In this document: positions 23,701 through 35,864 of the stretch, piece by piece
How the letters are laid out: each line of letters begins with the position of its first letter
How positions within the stretch are numbered: position 1 is the stretch's first letter
Assembly (NCBI GenBank): GCA_009617715.1
Contig: VTFK01000097.1
Location: forward strand, 62,001-126,000
DNA length: 64,000 nucleotides
Direction of reading: 5' to 3'
Origin: Plectrocnemia conspersa
Taxonomy: Eukaryota > Arthropoda > Insecta > Trichoptera > Polycentropodidae
Made by a program: the position numbers and the translations under genes
The notes under the pieces: model-generated
Told to the model about the DNA's origin: nothing
Databases searched by the model: none
The model's input: the letters and a program-made list of their open reading frames with translations, nothing else

Positions 23701-25594
23701 GAGATAAACACTTGCTTCTAACTTTTTATAGAACTCAATCTAATACACAACTTTGCATTCAAACATTTGCCATTTTATTCAAATTGCAAATTTTATCGAT
23801 CCAGTTAAAACCTCCTAGGCAAAAGTTAACGTCTCAAATAACTTCCGAAATAATTAATTGAGATAAACACTTGCTTCTAACTTTTTATAGAACTCAATCT
23901 AATACACAACTTTGCATTCAAACATTTGCCATTTTATTCAATTGCAAATTTTTTTATCGATCCAGTTAAAACCTCCTAGGCAAAAGTTAACGTCTCAAAT
24001 AACTTCCGAAATAATTAATTGAGATAAACACTTGCTTCTAATTTTTATAGAACTCAATCTAATACACAACTTTGCATTCAAACATTTGCCATTTTATTCA
24101 AATTGCAAATTTTATCGATCCAGTTAAAACCTCCTAGGCAAAAGTTAACGTCTCAAATAACTTCCGAAATAATTAATTGAGATAAACACTTGCTTCTTCT
24201 AACTTTTTATAGAACTCAATCTAATACACAACTTTGCATTCAAACATTTGCCATTTTATTCAAATTGCAAATTTTATCGATCCAGTTAAAACCTCCTAGG
24301 CAAAGTTAACGTCTCAAATAACTTCCGAAATAATTAATTGAGATAAACACTTGCTTCTAACTTTTTTATAGAACTCAATCTAATACACAACTTTGCATTC
24401 AAACATTTGCCATTTTATTCAAATTGCAAATTTTATCGATCCAGTTTAAAACCTCCTAGGCAAAAGTTAACGTCTCAAATAACTTCCGAAATAATTAATT
24501 GAGATAAACACTTGCTTCTAACTTTTTATAGAACTCAATCTAATACACAACTTTGCATTCAAACATTTGCCATTTTATTCAAATTGCAAATTTTATCGAT
24601 CCCGTTAAAACCTCCTAGGCAAAAGTTAACGTCTCAAATAACTTCCGTAAAATTATTAATTGAGATAAACACTTGCTTCTAACTTTTTATAGAACTCAAT
24701 CTAATACACAACTTTGCATTCAAACATTTGCCATTTTATTCAAATTGCAAATTTTATCGATCCAGTTAAAACCTCCTAGGCAAAAGTTAACGTCTCAAAT
24801 AACTTCCGAAATAATTAATTGAGATAAACACTTGCTTCTAACTTTTTATAGAACTCAATCTAATACACAACTTTGCATTCAAACATTTGCCATTTTATTT
24901 AAATTGCAAATTTTATCGATCCAGTTAAAACCTCCTAGGCAAAAGTTAACGTCTCAAATAACTTCCGAAATAATTAATTGAGATAAACACTTGCTTCTAA
25001 CTTTTTATAGAACTCAATCTAATACACAACTTTGCATTCAAACATTTGCCATTTTATTCAAATTGCAAATTTTATCGATCCAGTTAAAACCTCCTAGGCA
25101 AAAGTTAACGTCTCAAATAACTTCCGAAATAATTAATTGAGATAAACACTTGCTTCTAACTTTTTATAGAACTCAATCTAATACACAACTTTGCATTCAA
25201 ACATTTGCCATTTTATTCAAATTGCAAATTTTATCGATCCAGTTAAAACCTCCTAGGCAAAAGTTAACGTCTCAAATAACTTCCGAAATAATTAATTGAG
25301 ATAAACACTTGCTTCTAACTTTTTATAGAACTCAATCTAATACACAACTTTGCATTCAAACATTTGCCATTTTATTCAAATTGCAAATTTTATCGATCCA
25401 GTTAAAACCTCCTAGGCAAAAGTTAACGTCTCAAATAACTTCCGAAATAATAAATTAAGATAAACACTTGCTTCTAACTTTTTATAGAACTCAATCTAAT
25501 ACACAACTTTGCATTCAAACATTTGCCATTTTATTTAAATTGCAAATTTTATCGATCGAGTTAAAACCTTCTAGGCTAAAGTTAACGTCTCAAA
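17745..25594. repeat. Satellite array, block 1, monomer about 158-161 bp
   Basis: About 49 head-to-tail monomers. Each contains, in order, atcgatccagttaaaacctc, ctaggca(a/g)aagttaacgt, ctcaaataacttccgaaa, ttgagataaacactt, tttttatagaactcaatcta, atacacaactttgcatt and aacatttgccattttat. Successive starts, for example 17751, 17909 and 18069, give the period. Left monomers (to about 20.1 kb) carry ggcagaag, ttgcattaaaac and ttttatacaaatt. Right monomers carry ggcaaaag, ttgcattcaaac and ttttattcaaatt, and from about 23.5 kb a uniform acttgcttctaac linker. The right part is highly homogeneous, the left and middle parts less so. No coding frame spans a monomer. Insect satellites of this length class are often pericentromeric or heterochromatic, which is inference here. 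Confidence 0.97.
22600..23270. repeat. Degraded homopolymer-rich zone inside the satellite
   Basis: Recognisable satellite words survive (gcaaattttat, caaataacttccgaaa, ctcaat), but the stretches between them are replaced by runs of T or A and extra tttt/aaaa tracts. Milder signs start near 21.8 kb. This is unlike the point-substitution divergence of the other monomers. It may be real decay, or a consensus or assembly artefact in an area hard to resolve. Confidence 0.75.
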
Positions 25595-26845
25595 GAGCCG
25601 CTGCAGTAATATTTTATAGTTGTTATTTAAGTTGTTGACATGGTTACGGGAGCGGGGCGAGGGATGCCAGGATGTAAATAAAAACAGTCACGCAAGTGTT
25701 ACCTATGTACTACTAAATTTTTAGCCATAGAAAATCTGAGCTCTTATAAAATTTTAAATAAATAAATTTTAATATATAAGGTACATAAAATTTTAAATGA
25801 ATTTTTATCAAATGAATTTTACATACATAAATTAAATTAAACAATAATAAAATAAAATTTAATTTTAAATTTTTATTAAATAAATTTTGAATGAATAAAT
25901 TTTATATAATAAAATTTTAAACAAATGAATTTTTAAGAAATAAATTTGAATTTTTTTTTTAAATAATTTTTTTTTATATAAATTTATTTTAAAATGATTT
26001 TTTTTTAAATGAATTTTAAATACATAAATTAAATTAAATAATAATTAATTAAATTTAAATTTTTAATAAATAAATTTTGAATGCATAAATTTTAAATAAT
26101 AAAATTTCAAACAAATGAGATTTTAATAAATAAATTTGAATATTTTTTTCAAACAATTTTTTTTTAAATAAATTAATTTTAAATTTGTAAATTTTAAATA
26201 AATAACGGGTGGCAATTACACACAGATTGAGACGCTGCAGTAATATTTTATTGAATTACAAAGTTGTTTACGTGGTTACGGGAGCCCGCGACGAGCGCGA
26301 ACAGGGCGAGGGATGCCAGGCGAAATAAAAACAGTCACGCAAGTGTTACCCAAGTACCACTTAATTTTAGCCATAACAAATCTAGGCTTCTATAAAATTT
26401 TTAATAAATTAATTTTAAATATTAAAATTTCCAACAAATGAATTCTTAATAAATAAATTTGATTTTTTTTTTCAAACAATTTTTTTTAAATAAATTAATT
26501 TCAAAATGATTTTTTTTCTAATGAATTTTAAATACATAAATTAAATTAAATAATAATAAATTAAATTCTTATTTTTAATTTTTATTAAATAAATTTTGAA
26601 TGCATAAATTTTTAATAATAAAATTTCAAACAAATGAATTTTTAATAAATAAATTTGAATTTCAAACAAATGAATTTTTATAAAATAAATTTGAATTTTT
26701 TTTCAAACAATTTTTTTGAATGAGAGGTGACGGGTAAAAATTACATACATATTGAGACGCTGCAGTAATATTTAGTTAAATTTCAAAGTTGTTTACATGG
26801 TTACGGAAACGCACGACGCGCGCGATCGCGGCGAAGGATGCCAGG
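25595..26845 (-). mobile_element. Non-satellite block inside the array, copy 1: LTR-like modules plus AT-rich filler
   Basis: 1251 bp replace satellite between ...gttaacgtctcaaa and cgatccagttaaaacctc. Three GC-richer modules (about 25595-25735, 26207-26395, 26728-26845) each contain gctgcagtaatatt and ggttacggg/gaa, and end in gatgccagg. The first two continue with aaaaacagtcacgcaagtgt and a tagccata word. They are separated by AT-rich DNA built from aaattttaaataaataaatt-like units. On the minus strand module 2 has AATAAA just before ATTACTGCAGCG, and a TATAGAAGCC start, as in an LTR R/U5 region. The related sequence at 63.6 kb supports a dispersed element. Family unknown. Confidence 0.7.
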
Positions 26846-28548
26846 CGATCCAGTTAAAACCTCCAAGGCAAAAGTTAACGTGTCAAATAACTTCCGAAAT
26901 AATTAATTAAGATAAACACTTGATACTAACTTTTTATAGAACTCATTCTAATACACAACTTTGAATTTAAACATTTGCCATTTTATTCAAATTGCAAATT
27001 TTATCGATCCAGTTAAAACCTCCTAGGCAAAAGTTAACGTCTCAAATAACTTCCGAAATAATTAATTGAGATAAACACTTTGCTTTTTTTTTTTTATAGA
27101 ACTCAATCTAATACACAACTTTGCATTCAAACATTTGCCATTTTATTCAAATTGCAAATTTTATCGATCCAGTTAAAACCTCCTAGGCAAAAGTTAACGT
27201 CTCAAATAACTTCCGAAATAATTAATTGAGATAAACACTTGCTTCTAACTTTTTATAGAACTCAATCTAATACACAACTTTGCATTCAAACATTTGCCAT
27301 TTTATTCAAATTGCAAATTTTATCGATCCAGTTAAAACCTCCTAGGCAAAAGTTAACGTCTCAAATAACTTCCGAAATAATTAATTGAGATAAACACTTG
27401 CTTCTAACTTTTTATAGAACTCAATCTAATACACAACTTTGCATTCAAACATTTGCCATTTTATTCAAATTGCAAATTTTATCGATCCAGTTAAAACCTC
27501 CTAGGCAAAAGTTAACGTCTCAAATAACTTCCGAAATAATTAATTGAGATAAACACTTGCTTCTAACATTTGCCATTTTTTTATAGAACTCAATCTAATA
27601 CACAACTTTGCATTCAAACATTTGCCATTTTATTCAAATTGCAAATTTTATCGATCCAGTTAAAACCTCCTAGGCAAAAGTTAACGTCTCAAATAACTTC
27701 CGAAATAATTAATTGAGATAAACACTTGCTTCTAACTTTTTATAGAACTCAATCTAATACACAACTTTGCATTCAAACATTTGCCATTTTATTCAAATTG
27801 CAAATTTTATCGATCCAGTTAAAACCTCCTAGGCAAAAGTTAACGTCTCAAATAACTTCCGAAATAATTAATTGAGATAAACACTTGCTTCTAACTTTTT
27901 TATAGAACTCAATCTAATACACAACTTTGCATTCAAACATTTGCCATTTTATTCAAATTGCAAATTTTATCGATCCAGTTAAAACCTCCTAGGCAAAAGT
28001 TAACGTCTCAAATAACTTCCGAAATAATTAATTGAGATAAACACTTGCTTCTAACTTTTTATAGAACTCAATCTAATACACAACTTTGCATTCAAACATT
28101 TGCCATTTTATTCAAATTGCAAATTTTATCGATCCAGTTAAAACCTCCTAGGCAAAAGTTAACGTCTCAAATAACTTCCGAAATAATTAATTGAGATAAA
28201 CACTTGCTTCTAACTTTTTATAGAACTCAATCTAATACACAACTTTGCATTCAAACATTTGCCATTTTATTCAAATTGCAAATTTTATCGATCCAGTTAA
28301 AACCTCCTAGGCAAAAGTTAACGTCTCAAATAACTTCCGAAATAATTAATTGAGATAAACACTTGCTTCTACTTTTTTTTTTATAGAACTCAATCTAATA
28401 CACAACTTTGCATTCAAACATTTGCCATTTTATTCAAATTGCAAAATTTTATCGATTGAGTAAAAAACCTCCTAGGCTAAAGTTAACGCATTCATTTGCC
28501 AAATAAATTTTATCGATCGAGTTAAAACCTTTATAAAGTTGTCTCAAA
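26846..28548. repeat. Satellite array, block 2
   Basis: About ten monomers of the right-hand subfamily (ggcaaaag, tgcattcaaac, acttgcttctaac). The first monomer has private changes (cctccaaggc, aacgtgtcaa, cacttgatactaac) that recur after copy 2 of the block. One monomer near 27565 carries an extra acatttgccatttt inserted out of place, a templated insertion from elsewhere in the monomer. The last 100 bp (28440-28548) are scrambled. Confidence 0.95.
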
Positions 28549-29791
28549 GAGCCGCTGAAATAATTAATTTTAAGTTGTTATTTGGTTGACAATGGGGAAA
28601 GGGATGCCAGGATGTAAATAAAAACAGTCACGCAAGTGTTACCTATGTACTACTAAATTTTTAGCCATAGAAAATCTGAGCTCTTATAAAATTTTAAATA
28701 AATAAATTTTAATATATAAGGTACATAAAATTTTAAATGAATTTTTATCAAATGAATTTTACATACATAAATTAAATTAAACAATAATAAAATAAAATTT
28801 AATTTTAAATTTTTATTAAATAAATTTTGAATGAATAAATTTTATATAATAAAATTTTAAACAAATGAATTTTTAAGAAATAAATTTGAATTTTTTTTTT
28901 AAATAATTTTTTTTTATATAAATTTATTTTAAAATGATTTTTTTTTAAATGAATTTTAAATACATAAATTAAATTAAATAATAATTAATTAAATTTAAAT
29001 TTTTAATTTTTAATAAATAAATTTTGAATGCATAAATTTTAAATAATAAAATTTCAAACAAATGAGATTTTAATAAATAAATTTGAATATTTTTTTCAAA
29101 CAATTTTTTTTTAAATAAATTAATTTTAAATTTGTAAATTTTAAATAAATAACGGGTGGCAATTACACACAGATTGAGACGCTGCAGTAATATTTTATTG
29201 AATTACAAAGTTGTTTACGTGGTTACGGGAGCCCGCGACGAGCGCGAACAGGGCGAGGGATGCCAGGCGAAATAAAAACAGTCACGCAAGTGTTACCCAA
29301 GTACCACTTAATTTTAGCCATAACAAATCTAGGCTTCTATAAAATTTTTAATAAATTAATTTTAAATATTAAAATTTCCAACAAATGAATTCTTAATAAA
29401 TAAATTTGATTTTTTTTTTCAAACAATTTTTTTAAATAAATTAATTTCAAAATGATTTTTTTTCTAATGAATTTTAAATACATAAATTAAATTAAATAAT
29501 AATAAATTAAATTCTTATTTTTAATTTTTATTAAATAAATTTTGAATGCATAAATTTTTAATAATAAAATTTCAAACAAATGAATTTTTAATAAATAAAT
29601 TTGAATTTCAAACAAATGAATTTTTAATAAATAAATTTGAATTTTTTTTCAAACAATTTTTTTGAATGAGAGGTGACGGGTAAAAATTACATACATATTG
29701 AGACGCTGCAGTAATATTTAGTTAAATTTCAAAGTTGTTTACATGGTTACGGAAACGCACGACGCGCGCGATCGCGGCGAAGGATGCCAGG
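28549..29791 (-). mobile_element. Non-satellite block inside the array, copy 2
   Basis: 1243 bp, nearly identical to 25595-26845 over its whole length, including the three modules and the AT-rich filler. It differs by small indels (for example an extra ttttaattttt near 29000) and a degraded first module (28549-28610). Flanking satellite on the right is also shared, including the private first monomer, so block and flank were duplicated together. The repeat unit is about 2.95 kb. Confidence 0.85.
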
Positions 29792-30148
29792 CGATCCAGT
29801 TAAAACCTCCAAGGCAAAAGTTAACGTGTCAAATAACTTCCGAAATAATTAATTAAGATAAACACTTGATACTAACTTTTTATAGAACTCATTCTAATAC
29901 ACAACTTTGAATTTAAACATTTGCCATTGTATTCAAATTGCAAATTTTATCGATCCAGTTAAAACCTCCTAGGCAAAAGTTAACGTCTCAAATAACTTCC
30001 AAAATAATAAATTGAGATAAACACTTGTTTCTAACTTTTTATAGAACTCAATCTAATACACAACTTTGCATTCAAACATTTGCCATTTTATTCAAATTGC
30101 AAATTTTATCGATCCCGTTAAAACCTCCTAGGCAAAAGTTAACGTCTC
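29792..30148. repeat. Satellite array, block 3, right edge
   Basis: A little over two monomers, beginning with the same private monomer as block 2. The array stops at ...aagttaacgtctc (30148) and unique sequence follows. This is the same monomer position at which the two internal blocks begin. Confidence 0.95.
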
Positions 30149-30158
30149 CAAGCTAAAG

Positions 30159-30407
30159 CTATTCCAAAATCGACCTAGCAAATCTCACTTTAAAATAGAC
30201 CGCTCTGCAAAATTCGCACAAGTTTCGGTCATTAAGTTCAAAATCCACGCCTTTCCTAGTCCATCGCAATGTAGTGTGTAAATTGTACAGAATACCAACA
30301 TCCCACGCCGGCACATTCATCTCGCAAAGCGAATCGCCGTCGCCATAAATTAAGCTTGGATAGCTCCAAGGACGTAAACGAGACGCTTTCTCATAAATTA
30401 GGCACAT
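30159..30407 (-). pseudogene. GC-richer open frame abutting the satellite, unrecognised (possible LCAT/PLA2G15-like relic)
   Basis: 82 codons on the minus strand, ending 11 bp before the satellite edge. GC content is clearly above the surroundings. The product contains CLIYEK, YPSLIYGDGDS and, a little later, a C and W. Lysosomal phospholipase A2/LCAT-like enzymes have a (Y/F)GDGDGTVN motif around the catalytic Asp, so YGDGD is suggestive, but the following GTVN is missing and the rest does not align by eye. It could be a decayed exon, an exon of an unknown gene or chance. No splice sites are convincing. Confidence 0.25.
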
Positions 30408-33400
30408 ATTTTACATGGATCAATCCACCTAACTGACCCAAGCCAGTCGATATGTCATCGTTTACACGAAATGGCTAACTCTTATTTGACAACCGATAGT
30501 TTCGTAGAACAATTTCAAAGTACATAAATCTTAATAAGTGCTTACCCGGATTTGGTATGATATCTAAATCTAGCTTTAAAATTATATATAGGTTGGTTCA
30601 AGAAATCAAACAATATTTTAAATATCAATACAACTTATTTTACACGGTTTAATAAATAAGGTGTAAAATATTATAATATTTTATATTAGATCAAAGCGCT
30701 TCGAACTAGTTTTGACACAGAATGCTTATTTTCAGTTACCCCTTTTCTAACTTCTAATTAGTATAATTATATAAATAACAAAGGGGAATCTCCTTAGTTC
30801 GTCAGCATTCCGACAAATAACTTTAAACCATACGGTCAGTCGTCTGACCGATAAATACAATGGTTACAAACTGAGATGACATACATACATATATGATAGC
30901 TTAATAGTAGTCAAAAACGTAAGTATTTTCTGGGTGAAAGCGAATTTGCTCGGTCTCTAGAATTGTATTATTATTATTTGTAACATCAACGTCTTCAGAA
31001 ATATCGGTTTATTTTATTCATCATGTATGTGCTTATTTTAATTAATATTTTAATAAAATAAATTAAGATTCCATAAACTCATCTCTATATTCATAATTAA
31101 AAATTTACGCGAAATTTGCGTATCTCTAATGTTCGCGTAAGCGTATGTAACCAGTCTCTAATGCGTTTTAGCGTAAAAATCCGTCACGTGTAAATATTTA
31201 TATATTAATAATACCGCCAACTAGAGTGAGTACATCGATAACAACACGCACCTACGTAAAAGCTCCAACGAACGTACTACGTTATATTATTCATTAGCAG
31301 AGTAGAATCCGCAAACGGCAAATGTCTATCGATCCATGAAGTGGTCTAATTGCTTTTTACACAATAGCCGATAATGCGAGTTTCCTCTCGGAACAAAAGT
31401 GACATGTCGGAACAATGGGACGTGGGGGAAAATCCTAATAAAAGCTTGCTTTAAAGCTTAAAAAATATCCAAACATAAGACTATAAGAGATATTGCGACT
31501 CGATCCAAGACGTTCGCTCTTTCTCGTTGGAATCAAATAAAACACGATCGCCCTGGTCAAGTATACAGTTTTTATTCTGTGCTGTGAATGACGAAAGAGA
31601 GAAGAGAAGTAAGAGTGATGGAGAACTTTGACACCCGTACCGGATTTGGTCCGTTTCAGATCGAAAGGTCATCGCGTTTCTGCTAGTAATAAAATATAGG
31701 AAGCATTCTCTAAAAGGATAGGTTACATAGTATAACATTAACATTGTACGTTTTAAATTTATATATTTTGACAAAGTGTTACATTGAGATAAAAATGCTT
31801 ACAATTGATTTATTTTTATTATACGTTTTTCTATCACTCGACATAATACGAACGTATAATATAATAGTTTCATTCGAATAAGATTTTTATGGAATGGCTC
31901 AAGGCGCAATGAAATATTACAGGTAGAGAATGTATTACAAACGGATTATTTGTCCTTCCGCACATTGTTATCTTGTTACCCAATATAAAACGTATACAGA
32001 ATATTAAATTTAAACTCAATAAGGTTTCAGTTTCTTTATTTTATAATATTACTCCTCAAATCTAAATGAGCAACATATTAAATAGTGTAACAGAGACTTA
32101 ATAATAAGCTAAGAACCTTAGAGTATGGCAAATGGTTGATCAAAATTCAGTAGGCAAAAAAATTATAAACTTGTCCAACCTGCAGATACTTCGTTTTTTT
32201 ACCACGGCTTTTACCTCATATTTTAATAAAACTGGTGGAATGAAAATGCAAAATATACGAAAAAGGAGCATTTAATGAAAAAAAAGACTGACATAAAAAA
32301 TAATACATTTTTTTGCAATATAATAAGACTGAAGTTTTAAAGGCATTATATTTAATTTCTTTCAAAACTGCAAGGAATGTGGGATAAACAAAAAATAAAG
32401 ATCTGTAAAAAGGCTTACGACTCAACGAAAACTATTTAGAAAAATGACTTCTTGTTCATTAGTAAAGGCAAGTTATGTGGTAGCAAATTTAATTTATAAA
32501 CAAAGAAAATCCATTTACTGACGATTAATTTGTATGTTTTCTATTATTAAACCAGATATTGATGCACTGATATCACAAGTGCACTGTTCACATTAAGAAT
32601 AATATGCTTATAGAACAGAGAGGACAGCCCACTTTTTTTCTTAAACTCTTGGCTTTTCAGGCCGCTAAGGTAGGCCTTATAGCTGACCAGTACTGCAGCA
32701 GGCCGCAATTTGACAACCGTTGGCAACCCATCGAAACCCTCTGAAACTGTACTGTGCACGCTGTATCCACGGAGCGGGTCATTCCTTAAATAATGAGCGA
32801 GACGTATAGCATCCTTCAGATATAACTGCTGGATAAAACACTACAACATGTCTAAAATTAAAATCACTTTTTGACGAATCCATCAAAAAATTAATTAAAA
32901 GTATGACATAATAAATATTTTTCTTGCAAAAGAACGAGACAGAAGGAACTAGATAAAGATTATCTAATTTATTAATACAATAAACTGTTTTTCCTGTAAA
33001 GTTGACAATTATAGAGTTAGAGATTTAACACTAAAAGCCCTAAAATATAATAAACTAATTTTATATACTAACAATCGTTCACTTTGTATATTCCACTATG
33101 TTATTTGTCGTATTTTTAAATCGTCTTGTTCACTCGCCTTGTACTACAAATATATTACAACAAAGCTATTTCTCTAAAATAATTTCCACCCACTCGCGCA
33201 AAATTACACATCTTATAATAATTTAGCAATTACACGAGCGATTGTTTGCCGCGAAAATTTCCATTTATAACACTAACGCCGTTTCCAAACACACCTATGC
33301 TGACATAATACAACACAGTACAACAGTAGATTCTCTCAATTGTTTCTTTGAGTGATCTCTCTTATATAAGGAATGCTAAGATATCGCATTCATCTGGGCA

Positions 33401-35165
33401 TATCTTCTTTGAAGCCCGAATTCTCGAGTGGGTACTTCTTCCATAAACTCCCAATTGTTGCCGTAAAGTCTCAATTATTCCGAGGTTTACCGTTCACCCT
33501 TTGTGGTGTGCGTGATATTGTATTGACATAATCAAAAGTGTTTCGAAAGCATTCAAAATTAATCAAGAGGCGGAATATATATTTTCAATTAGCTTTTGGG
33601 TTGGGTGCTTGTCAAAAATGTACATTTTAATATAATATAGCAACTCCATACAACGCACAAATTAATAAACCAATTAAATCGTAATTGAATAGTAGTTTTC
33701 AATTCGAAACGAACCTATTGTTTTTTGGGATGTTCGGTGGTGCGATATATTAAATTATTGTTTCATTGAAATGCATTCGCTTTCACACTTGAAATATAAA
33801 AGTTTCGTGTATGACAAAATTAAATTTCATATGATATATGTTTGATATTAAAAAAAATATTTGATAAAGAATTAATATTTATAATAATAAAATGTAATAT
33901 TGTATGTATCTCAAAAAGCGCACATATGTGCTGAGAAGATGCTAAAGAAAACTTTTTTCTTCAAAAGATTAGAAGAGTATAAAATAGTTTAAGAGTTCCA
34001 ACTTATATATCTTTGCCGATAATGTGTTAATGAAAAATACCGTATATTATGATACATGAAAGCAGTGTCACTAAATCTAGTGTATTGCGAATATATAACA
34101 ATGTAACGAAGCGGCTTTTCTCTAAACTCGTTATTAAAATTGCGTTGTGTTGGATGCTTGGTTAAAATACGCTAATCATTTTTTGTATGGCAGTTATTTC
34201 TGTTATTCCGGTACATTATTGTAATGCTAGTAGAAAAGTATACACTTTCGTCTCACTATGTAACATACTATAGCAGAAAAGTATAATCAAAGAAAACAAA
34301 TAAATTAAAGAAATTGAGCAAATATCGTCCCTTCGTTAGGTTCATCAGAAAATAAAATAAGATCTATATTTTTTGTGATTCTGCTCTAGTTACGTCGCGC
34401 ATCGCGAGATAACGTCAGATTCATTTTTCCGATTACTTCTTTCGCTAGATTTACGTTTCAGAACGATAAAATAAATACACCATCGCTTATGCAACGCGAG
34501 AGATGCAGCTACGCAAAGCGGATATTGCAAAAGTGAACGCATGAATAGGCACACTTTCCTGTTGCAATAATGATGATATATTGATAAAATATATACGTAT
34601 TTATTATATACATATTTTAATAAAAAAAAAACAACGAGAAATAAATAAGCTTCCTTGCAATTGAAATATTGCAGAGGATTAGTGTTCTGCGCATAACTCA
34701 GTGCACAAATTCGATAATGGCTGAGTAACTGGAGCCCGCAACTAGAATGCAAGAGCCCATTGATAGAATAGCGTAATAATACAACATAGATTTGCTAAAT
34801 TGGCATAGCTCAGTGCATATTGAATAATCGGGTTGCTGCTGTACTTAAATTTAACCACAAAAATATCTGATTGGATCAAATAGCAATTGATGTTCTTTAT
34901 ATTTAATCAATTACTATCTACTAAAATTCCTTAACGAGGGCATATTTAATTTGTATACTATATGTATATTTATTTTACAGCTTGCCGCAATATATGTATA
35001 TTGAAGATTTTACAAATGCACACATAGATTATTATAGATAGTTATATGGCGTAAAGTAGTATGGCTGTGTTTAAAAGCAGAAATAATTAAAAAATATTTT
35101 GAAATAATCAAGTTTTGCTTAATGTTGAAATAATGAATATGACTTTTTAGAATAAATTTGAAGAA
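30408..35165. other. Non-coding AT-rich stretch
   Basis: No supported gene. A GC-richer patch at 32640-32780 has an open minus frame without a recognised domain. Around 34690-34840 the related words gcataactcagtgca and gcatagctcagtgca recur about 110 bp apart, followed by similar sequence, a possible small duplication or tRNA-like SINE trace. Confidence 0.35.
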
Positions 35166-35220
35166 TATTTGTAACAGGTAATATTATAAGTGGGTTTTAA
35201 TATCACCTGTTACAAATATA
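35166..35220. repeat. Stem-loop: 22-bp arms with one mismatch
   Basis: Perfect 15-bp outer arms at 35166-35180 and 35206-35220 (atatttgtaacaggt and its complement). Seven further paired positions with one mismatch lead to an 11-nt loop. It could be the remains of a foldback element. Confidence 0.85.
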
Positions 35221-35403
35221 GATGTAACACAATTTCACGATTATAACCCAGATGAAGAAGAAAAAGACCGAAAGCGATTTACCATTACAACAAAATAAAG
35301 TGTTGACACAGGCGATAAAATGCCCCAATTCTATTATATTGTGGGGTCAACAAGAAGATGGTCATTTAAGATTTGTATATATATGTACATACATACAAAA
35401 AGG

Positions 35404-35580
35404 CAACGTCACAAATGAGCGCGGACAAATGGGCGTGTGTCAAAAGAACGCTACCTTATAAGCGCTGCGTCATAAGAGCGTTTACAAAGTAGCGCTGTAA
35501 CAAAATAGCGTACGTCAAATGCGCAGACAGCCATATGAGCGTTTGACAAAAGAGAGCACGTCATAAGAGCGCAAAAATAC
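35404..35580. repeat. Degenerate 16-17-bp direct repeats, cluster 1
   Basis: About ten imperfect units with a core like gtcataagagcgtt: caaatgagcg, caaaagaacg, cttataagcgctg, cataagagcg, caaagtagcgctg, aaaatagcg, catatgagcg, caaaagagagc, cataagagcg. Spacing is about 16-18 bp. GC/CpG content contrasts with the AT-rich surroundings. A related cluster lies at 50.4 kb. Confidence 0.7.
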
Positions 35581-35839
35581 TTGGAAAAAATCAAGTAATG
35601 AATATTTTACGAATTAGGTATACAAAATATATGTAAATTGTGAGAAATTTCAAAAAATAAAAATTCACGAGATATAGGCGGTAAAATTAGTATTTAATGT
35701 GCCAGAGCGTAATGACGATTAAAATGATTAGTCAATGAAAACATTATTATTTATTAATTATTACGTACATACTCATTAGTTGAGTTTTTTATGATGGGTC
35801 TACTAATATAATTCTACATATACAACTTTAGCGCATACG

Positions 35840-35864
35840 TTTACCATACAACTTGTATGGTAAA
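35840..35864. repeat. 25-bp palindrome
   Basis: 12-bp arms tttaccatacaa and ttgtatggtaaa around a single c. Perfect. No function inferred. Confidence 0.9.

Noticed and set aside
17745..30148. Regularly spaced repeats resembling a CRISPR-like array
   Set aside because: The repeats are contiguous full monomers of about 160 bp without variable spacers, in a eukaryotic genome; it is satellite DNA.
34690..34840. tRNA genes suggested by repeated tagctcagtgca words
   Set aside because: No cloverleaf or B box; at most a small duplication or a SINE trace.
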